From NCBI GenBank assembly GCA_964473735.1, contig CAYYQD010000015.1:1-31889 (forward strand): a DNA stretch of 31,889 nt, given 5' to 3'. Positions 27,140 to 31,889 of the stretch are shown here, piece by piece. The DNA is from JAADCS01 sp964473735. Its GTDB lineage: Bacteria; Hydrothermota; Hydrothermia; LBFQ01. A model generated the notes under the pieces. It ran no database searches, was not told the DNA's origin, and saw nothing but the letters and a program-made list of their open reading frames with translations. Positions within the stretch are counted from its first letter, which is position 1, and each line of letters starts with the position of its first letter. Both the position numbers and the translations under genes were made by a program.

Positions 27140-28511
27140 GCGCAAGGACGTACTTACCGGCATAGGTCTGGTCCCGGGCCAGGGCCGGGGCAGGGTTTTC
27201 GTATTCAGGGCTCCATCCGAGATGGGGGAGGACTTCGTTGAGGTACTTGACCGTACGGCCCGGGAGCTGGAAAGGGAGAAAGACGACGTATTCGCCCAGT
27301 TCGTGCGCTTTATCATTACGGACCCGACGTTCAGGAGACGATTTGAGACGTGCCTTAGCCTGGAGGTTTCCGCGGAGGAGGCTGTGGATATAGCCCTTAG
27401 ACCCCTCGTAAGCCGCCTGAAGGCTTCGGATCCTTTCTTCGCGCGTAAGGCCAGAGAGATAGTACAGATAGTGCACGACATCCTCCGCAACGGGACGTTC
27501 AACCTTTCCGTGGGTGAAGATACCGTCTTCGTGGCCGAAAGTATAACCGTTCCCCTGGCGCTTAAGCTGAAGTCCATGGGGGTGGCGGCTGTCGTTCTGA
27601 GGGAACTATCCTCGGACTCCCACGCCGCCATTATTTTGGCCAACGCACGGATCCCTACGGTGGTAGGTATAGCCCCTTCCGAGTTTGAGGACGGCGAGGT
27701 CGTATACGTGGATGGTGATGCCGGTTTAGTCTCCAGAAGGCCTATAAAGGCGGGGGAAAGGAGGGAGTACGTACGTACGGGGCGTTTCTTCCAGACCGCA
27801 GACGGGGAGACGGTTGAGATACTCATAAACGTGGATATACCGGAGGACGTATTCTGGGCGGAGAGGTACCGGACGGGTGTGGGACTCCTGCGAACGGAGT
27901 ACCTGCTCAACGTGGACCTGGACAGGATAGATTGGGACAGGTTCGCGAGATTGGACGCTCCGGTGGTCGTGAGAGCCTACGACGTCGGGGGAGAGAAGTC
28001 TTACGGTGTTCGGGGAGCCATGAGGTTGCTGACGGACCTCAGGGAGCGCTTTGATGCCCTCCTTGACGTGGTCGGTAGGTATCCTAACTTCCGTATAATG
28101 GTACCCATGGTGGATTTTCCGGAGACGGCGAAGGTCTTCTACGACTACATAACCTCCCGTGGGATAGAGGACGTGGGCTTCATGGTTGAGATACCCTCCT
28201 TTGCGTGGAGCCTTGGCAGAGCAGGTCGGTACTCCACCTTCTTCTCCGTGGGTACGAACGACCTCTGGGCCTTCTTCACGGGCAGAGAGAGGGGGACCAG
28301 CGATATAAGGGAGCAGGTAAATCCTACCTTCGGGGATCTACTGCTTCACGTTCGGGAGAGTACGGACAGACCGGTGAGCGTTTGCGGTCAGCTGGCGTCG
28401 GACGAGGAAGGCTTGAGGTTCCTTCTCTCCTTAGGGTACAGGAGCTTCTCGGTCTCACCCTCCTTCTTCGTCAAGGCGGTAAAGATAGTGGAGGAGTGGA
28501 GCGATGGGTGA
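27129..28511 (+). CDS. ptsI: PTS enzyme I, compact variant
   Basis: Enzyme I takes phosphate from phosphoenolpyruvate and gives it to HPr. Key residues are present: the phosphorylated His165 in SSDSHAAIILANARIPTVVG, GVGLLRTEYLL, PMVDF, MVEIPS, GTNDL and the catalytic Cys419 in CGQLAS. The protein has 460 residues against about 570 normally. The gap between His and Cys is about 60 residues shorter than in E. coli, mostly in the PEP-binding barrel, where VRAYDVGGEKSYGVRGAMRLL runs directly from the GGDK to the RGIR motif, losing the NPFLG stretch. The usual CGE is CGQ. It may be a functional mini-enzyme or a regulatory form. Overlaps nusB. Confidence 0.9.
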   Translation: MKTERKDVLTGIGLVPGQGRGRVFVFRAPSEMGEDFVEVLDRTARELEREKDDVFAQFVRFIITDPTFRRRFETCLSLEVSAEEAVDIALRPLVSRLKASDPFFARKAREIVQIVHDILRNGTFNLSVGEDTVFVAESITVPLALKLKSMGVAAVVLRELSSDSHAAIILANARIPTVVGIAPSEFEDGEVVYVDGDAGLVSRRPIKAGERREYVRTGRFFQTADGETVEILINVDIPEDVFWAERYRTGVGLLRTEYLLNVDLDRIDWDRFARLDAPVVVRAYDVGGEKSYGVRGAMRLLTDLRERFDALLDVVGRYPNFRIMVPMVDFPETAKVFYDYITSRGIEDVGFMVEIPSFAWSLGRAGRYSTFFSVGTNDLWAFFTGRERGTSDIREQVNPTFGDLLLHVRESTDRPVSVCGQLASDEEGLRFLLSLGYRSFSVSPSFFVKAVKIVEEWSDG

Positions 28512-28947
28512 TAGCCTGTACCGTAAGGTGTTCAAAACGCCCGCGGAGACTCTCAGGGGGCTTCTGGCGGAGTACATCTATAGGTACGAGAGCACCTCGG
28601 AAAAGCCAGAGGAGTTTCTGGACGACGTTAGAGAGAGGGAGGGCCTCAGTGAGGAGGAGGTTGATAGGTTGAGGAAACTTATAGGGTACTACCTTGAGAA
28701 CGAGGATACGATATACGACCACCTATCCAACACTCTGGTAGGTTGGAGACCGGAGAGGCTATTAGCCCTTGACCGCGCTGCCATACTCGCCGGGATAACG
28801 GAGATGCTCGCAGGCGATGGAGACCCGGAGCGCATCATATACGATTACGGTACCTTCGCCAAACGGTTCTCCGCGGACAAGTCCCCGTCCTTCGTGATGG
28901 GGGTCTTGAAGTCCTTCAGAAAGAGGTTGAACGGTGGCACGGAGTGA
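28504..28947 (+). CDS. nusB: Transcription antitermination factor NusB
   Basis: NusB with NusE binds boxA RNA to support antitermination, mainly of rRNA operons. The 147-residue helical protein has the family C-terminal core GWRPERLLALDRAAILAGITEML, IIYDYGTFAKRFS and SPSFVMGVLKSFRK. Relatives read DESPKFVNGVL at the last position. GGAGGAG lies just before the ATG, inside the end of ptsI. The downstream YceD gene overlaps it. Confidence 0.95.
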   Translation: MGDSLYRKVFKTPAETLRGLLAEYIYRYESTSEKPEEFLDDVREREGLSEEEVDRLRKLIGYYLENEDTIYDHLSNTLVGWRPERLLALDRAAILAGITEMLAGDGDPERIIYDYGTFAKRFSADKSPSFVMGVLKSFRKRLNGGTE

Positions 28948-29473
28948 GATACTGATTCTGCTGAAGGATATAGGCTACCGCCCGAGGCGCTTCAATCTGG
29001 AGGTAACGCCGGAGGAGATGGATTACTCCGGGGAGTACGAGGTGGTCGGAAACGCTCAGGTCGTAATAACCGTATCCCGTATAGACGTCGGGTACCATCT
29101 GAAGGTTGAGGGGGTCGTAGAGGTTAAGTTCGTGTGTTCAAGGTGTCTGGACGAGTACGTGGAGAGGTTTTCGTTCTCCGACGAGAACATCGTCAGAAGG
29201 GGCGGGTACGAGGGAGGCGTATCCCTTAAGGACGAGGACGTTGAGAGCATATACGTAGATAGGGACGAGATAGACGTGCTTCCCATAATCCGGGAGGTAT
29301 TCATATCCAGCCTGCCTATAAACCCTGTATGCTCACCAGACTGCAAAGGTATCTGTCCGGTATGCGGCCTCAAGATAGAGAACGAGGCCGACCACGTCCA
29401 CGGAGAGGTGGACAGAACGCGAAAACTCGGCATATTCTTGGAAAAGGCCCTAAAAGAAGGAGGTAAGAAGTGA
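28934..29473 (+). CDS. YceD/DUF177 family protein
   Basis: A 179-residue protein of the YceD family, linked in other bacteria to 23S rRNA accumulation and usually found next to rpmF (ribosomal protein L32). The four-Cys pattern CSRCL near the middle and CSPDCKGICPVCGL near the C-terminus matches, and an HVHGEVD tail follows. Here no rpmF follows: recJ overlaps the end by 4 bp. The GTG start lies within the end of nusB with AGAGGTTG upstream. Confidence 0.87.
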   Translation: MARSEILILLKDIGYRPRRFNLEVTPEEMDYSGEYEVVGNAQVVITVSRIDVGYHLKVEGVVEVKFVCSRCLDEYVERFSFSDENIVRRGGYEGGVSLKDEDVESIYVDRDEIDVLPIIREVFISSLPINPVCSPDCKGICPVCGLKIENEADHVHGEVDRTRKLGIFLEKALKEGGKK

Positions 29474-31038
29474 TCCAGGGGGATATAGTATCGGCAATAG
29501 TGGAGAGGGACGTACATCCGTTGGTGGCTAAGCTGCTCGTGGAGAAGGGTATAAACGACGAGGCTCTGCTTGAGGTAACGTTTGATCCCAAGGTGGAGAA
29601 CATGCCACCCCCGGAGCTGATACCGGATATGGAGGAGGCCGTCAAACTCGCGGCCAAGTTCATCGGGAGAAAGGAGATCATCCTCGTGTGGGGACACGAC
29701 GATGCCGACGGAGTAACCGGGACCTCCATACTCTACGACGCCATAAGGACCGTTGGGGGAAGGGTCCTGTACTACATACCGGACAAGAAGAGTAAAGGAG
29801 GACACTCCATAAACGAAGAGGGCCTGAAGTACGCCGCACAGAACGAGGTGAAGCTCATAATAACCACGGACTGCTGTACCAACTCCGAAGAGGAGATCTC
29901 CATAGCCCGGGACATGGGTATAGAGGTGATAGTTACGGACCACCACGAGGTCTTCGTACAGGATCCGGATTACCTGATAGTCAATCCCAAGAGGGGCGGT
30001 GCGTACCCTTACCTCTCCGGCTCCGCCGTGGCCTTTAAGTTCGCCTGGCACCTGTTTAAGATAACCAACCACTGGGATATAGCGACCATAGTACAGGAAA
30101 AGCCGGAGTATCTGGTGTGGGCCACCATAGGGATAATAGCCGACAGGATGCCCATATTCTCGGAGAACAGGGCCATCTACAACAGGGCTGAGGAGATCTT
30201 CACGGAGCACACCTTTACCTTCCAGAAGGCTTACGAGAACGTGAAAGGGAAGAGGCCCTCCCTGTACGAGCTTACCAACATAATATCCTCCTCCCATACG
30301 AAGGGCAACTACCACGAGGGGGTTGAGCTCCTCATGACCGGAGATATAAACGTCGCCGAGGAGATAATGAGGCGTCTCGTCACCTTCTCGGAGATCTGGT
30401 ACCGCAAGGCGGAGGAGCTCCTATCCGAGGTCATCAAGGACGTCTCCACGTCCCGCCCTTACATAATGGTAGATTTGGGGAAGAAGGGGATGGGATATCT
30501 GGGCTACGTGGCCAACAAGCTGAAGGAGAAGTACAAGATGCCCTCAATAGCCCTGGGCCGGAGGGACGACAAGAAGGTCGTGGGGGAGCTGCGGGCCCCG
30601 CAGGGGTTTGACACCTTAGAGCTGTTGGAGAGTCTCTCGTGGATGCTCATAGATTACGGAGGTCATAAGGTGGCCTCCGGCTTCTCCATGGACGAGGCCT
30701 TCCTGCCGTCCTTAGTGGAGGAGATTGACGCTTTCTTCGCCGAGAGGGGAAAGATAGACTACACTCGTGCCAAAGCTGACCTCATCCTCCGGGCCGAGGA
30801 GGTGGATGACAAGTTCTTCAAGGACCTGGTGAAGATGGGCTTCTTAGGTTTAAGTGCCTACGTACTCATAGAGGGGAGGCTGGAGGATATAACCAACAAC
30901 CTCCTGAGCGTGAGGGTGATAGACCCGCAGGGATTCTTGGGTCTGTACCCTCCGGAGACCGAGGTGAGAGTGCTGATCCAGACCACACCGGACGGCCTGT
31001 ATTTAGATACGATGGAAAAGCTTGAAGGTTCCACTTGA
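29470..31038 (+). CDS. recJ: RecJ-like DHH-family single-strand exonuclease
   Basis: A 522-residue DHH phosphoesterase. The DHH half has WGHDDADGVTGTSILYDAI, IITTDCCTNSEEEI and VIVTDHHEV, the metal-binding residues of RecJ 5'-3' exonucleases. The DHHA1-like half ends with LIDYGGHKVASGFSM, and a C-terminal OB-like part follows. RecJ normally reads HYDADG; here HDDADG, a conservative change in the motif. It could be RecJ itself or an archaeal-type RecJ-like nuclease. GTG start with AAGGAGGT 7 nt upstream, overlapping yceD. Confidence 0.9.
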   Translation: MIQGDIVSAIVERDVHPLVAKLLVEKGINDEALLEVTFDPKVENMPPPELIPDMEEAVKLAAKFIGRKEIILVWGHDDADGVTGTSILYDAIRTVGGRVLYYIPDKKSKGGHSINEEGLKYAAQNEVKLIITTDCCTNSEEEISIARDMGIEVIVTDHHEVFVQDPDYLIVNPKRGGAYPYLSGSAVAFKFAWHLFKITNHWDIATIVQEKPEYLVWATIGIIADRMPIFSENRAIYNRAEEIFTEHTFTFQKAYENVKGKRPSLYELTNIISSSHTKGNYHEGVELLMTGDINVAEEIMRRLVTFSEIWYRKAEELLSEVIKDVSTSRPYIMVDLGKKGMGYLGYVANKLKEKYKMPSIALGRRDDKKVVGELRAPQGFDTLELLESLSWMLIDYGGHKVASGFSMDEAFLPSLVEEIDAFFAERGKIDYTRAKADLILRAEEVDDKFFKDLVKMGFLGLSAYVLIEGRLEDITNNLLSVRVIDPQGFLGLYPPETEVRVLIQTTPDGLYLDTMEKLEGST

Positions 31039-31058
31039 TATAGGGGGCCTCGCACCAT

Positions 31059-31064
31059 TACAAT
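31059..31064 (+). promoter_or_regulatory. -10 box for the Roadblock genes, leaderless arrangement
   Basis: TACAAT lies 8 nt before ATG 31073, 20 bp after the recJ stop. It favours 31073 over earlier in-frame starts at 31022 and 31067. Confidence 0.65.
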
Positions 31065-31072
31065 ACATGCTT

Positions 31073-31459
31073 ATGGCGGATATCAACGTTCAGGGTCTGC
31101 AGGAAGTGTTTGAGCGCTTTAAGGAGGATATGGGGCCCGGGCTTCTGGCCTCGGACATCTTTGATAAGGGGAACCTGGTCCCCCTCATAGGTCACAACTC
31201 CAACCCCGTAGCGTGCGCCCTTTTCGGGAAGATATACCACTTCATCCACGAGGCGGCCCGCGAGGCGGGTTTCCCTCCGATGCACCGCTACTTCCTCATA
31301 GACATGCAGGACAACAAGGCCGTTATAGTGGTGGACCTCCACAGGGACTACCTCTTGGGAATGCTGGTGGACTTTACGAAGGTTCAGATAGGTATAGTTA
31401 TAAACGTGGTCATACCTAAGATAATCAGGGAGTTCAACGAGAAGGTCGTTATGCGATGA
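31073..31459 (+). CDS. Roadblock/LC7-domain protein (first of pair)
   Basis: A 128-residue protein with the alpha-beta-alpha-beta layout of Roadblock/LC7 (MglB-like) domains: a first helix NVQGLQEVFERFKEDMG, then LLASDIFDKGNLVPLIGHNSNP, a helix around FGKIYHFIHEAAREAG, the beta-strand pair YFLIDMQDNKAVIVVDLHRDYLLGMLVD and a C-terminal helix. MglB proteins regulate the small GTPase MglA in polarity and motility, but no GTPase is in the window. The start follows TACAAT. It overlaps the next gene (ATGA). Confidence 0.78.
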   Translation: MADINVQGLQEVFERFKEDMGPGLLASDIFDKGNLVPLIGHNSNPVACALFGKIYHFIHEAAREAGFPPMHRYFLIDMQDNKAVIVVDLHRDYLLGMLVDFTKVQIGIVINVVIPKIIREFNEKVVMR

Positions 31460-31884
31460 CCCCTCCGGAGGTTGAGAAGGCTCTCCGGACCTCCTTCGTT
31501 AGGCTTAAGGAGAAGTTCGGGGGGGTAATACTGGGGATGGGGGCCATAGACCTGCTAAGAGGTCATATACTGGACCTCAGCTTTGGCCTCCCTCCCTACT
31601 TCATCAGGCAACACGGTAGGATAATCAACCTCATAAGGAGGAACGCCGACGTCCTGCCGACAGGCTTTGGCTCCTATTACATGCTTGAGACCGAGGATAG
31701 GGGTATGGTCGTGGTGTTTAACGTTGCCAACCGTTTCGCCCTAATCGTCTTCGTCAAACTTGATACCGTTCAGATGGGTACCGTGATATTGGTGCTTATA
31801 AACGAGCTGAGGGACCTGCTCTCCGTTATGTACGACCCCGTGCTGCTGGAGAGGATTGAACGTATACGGAGTCTGAAGACGTGA
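31456..31884 (+). CDS. Roadblock/LC7-domain protein (second of pair)
   Basis: A 142-residue protein resembling its upstream neighbour in layout: a helix EVEKALRTSFVRLKEKFG, VILGMGAIDLLRGHIL, a helix around YFIRQHGRIINLIRRNADV, then SYYMLETEDRGMVVVFNVANRFALIVFVK and a terminal helix. The two share the fold more than the sequence. A heterodimer of the two is possible. Its stop is at 31882-31884 with 5 bases left in the window, so downstream partners cannot be seen. Confidence 0.7.
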   Translation: MTPPEVEKALRTSFVRLKEKFGGVILGMGAIDLLRGHILDLSFGLPPYFIRQHGRIINLIRRNADVLPTGFGSYYMLETEDRGMVVVFNVANRFALIVFVKLDTVQMGTVILVLINELRDLLSVMYDPVLLERIERIRSLKT

Positions 31885-31889
31885 TAGAT

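Noticed and set aside
29056..30315. A 419-codon minus-strand open frame
   Set aside because: It is antisense to yceD and recJ, both of which have clear family motifs. The translation is Tyr/Gly/Val-rich and low complexity.
1..31889. CRISPR arrays, insertion sequences, prophage or toxin-antitoxin modules
   Set aside because: I looked for regularly spaced repeats, transposase or integrase motifs and small paired genes on both strands and saw none.

Overview
The window reads as about 32 kb of chromosome from a thermophilic, Gram-negative-type (diderm), respiring bacterium. Outer-membrane beta-barrels, an OmpA-type peptidoglycan anchor and lipoprotein signals point to two membranes. Packed, overlapping genes and heavy use of AGG and ATA codons fit a thermophile. 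CtaA and CtaB (heme A), an MqnA-like chorismate dehydratase, a MenA/MqnP-like UbiA prenyltransferase, citrate synthase and a diheme cytochrome c fit quinone-based respiration. I infer an uncultured lineage near the FCB or Hydrothermota/WOR-3 groups; the sequence alone does not settle this. There are no insertion sequences, phage genes, CRISPR arrays or clear signs of recent transfer.

Layout. 1-147 is the tail of a membrane-anchored coiled-coil gene. 211-2298 is an operon of enolase, a PrcB-domain protein and a Nudix CoA-pyrophosphatase-like enzyme. 2331-4498 holds a biotin-dependent carboxylase beta subunit and PgeF/YfiH. 4673-5803 is citrate synthase, facing a diheme cytochrome lipoprotein on the minus strand (5848-6258). 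6336-9074 is a large OmpA protein with five transthyretin-like repeats. 9162-10870 is an outer-membrane barrel plus an MqnA-like gene. 10892-12831 is UDP-glucuronate decarboxylase, PlsY and a lipoprotein. 12823-14477 (minus) is ctaA-ctaB. 14596-16256 is a polyprenol-phosphate mannosyltransferase-type glycosyltransferase plus a glycerol-1-phosphate dehydrogenase. 16280-19232 holds a secreted protein, SpoIID and a hypothetical. 19213-25635 (minus) holds pepA, UbiA, gyrA, a small barrel and radC. 25802-26809 is tRNA-Leu(UAA), a DUF4321-like gene and a DapF-like gene. 26849-31038 is ptsH-ptsI-nusB-yceD-recJ. 31073-31884 is a pair of Roadblock/LC7 proteins.

The strongest cross-cutting signal is how genes start. 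Of 18 genes that open a transcription unit, 16 have an exact TANAAT -10 box ending 7-13 nt before the start codon, with no room for a Shine-Dalgarno site; their mRNAs should be leaderless or nearly so. Most genes inside operons instead overlap the previous gene, and many have a GGAGG-type site. This two-class pattern also decides several start codons (eno, the glycosyltransferase, pepA and the first Roadblock gene).

Other points of interest are a 19-bp divergent intergenic space that is a near-perfect palindrome carrying both promoters; a coding sequence that begins 1 nt after a tRNA 3' end; a five-copy degenerate repeat in the 387-bp gap upstream of gyrA; an archaeal-type G1P dehydrogenase in a genome that also has PlsY; and an unusually compact PTS enzyme I with no enzyme II nearby. 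I did not find a clear new defence or mobile system.
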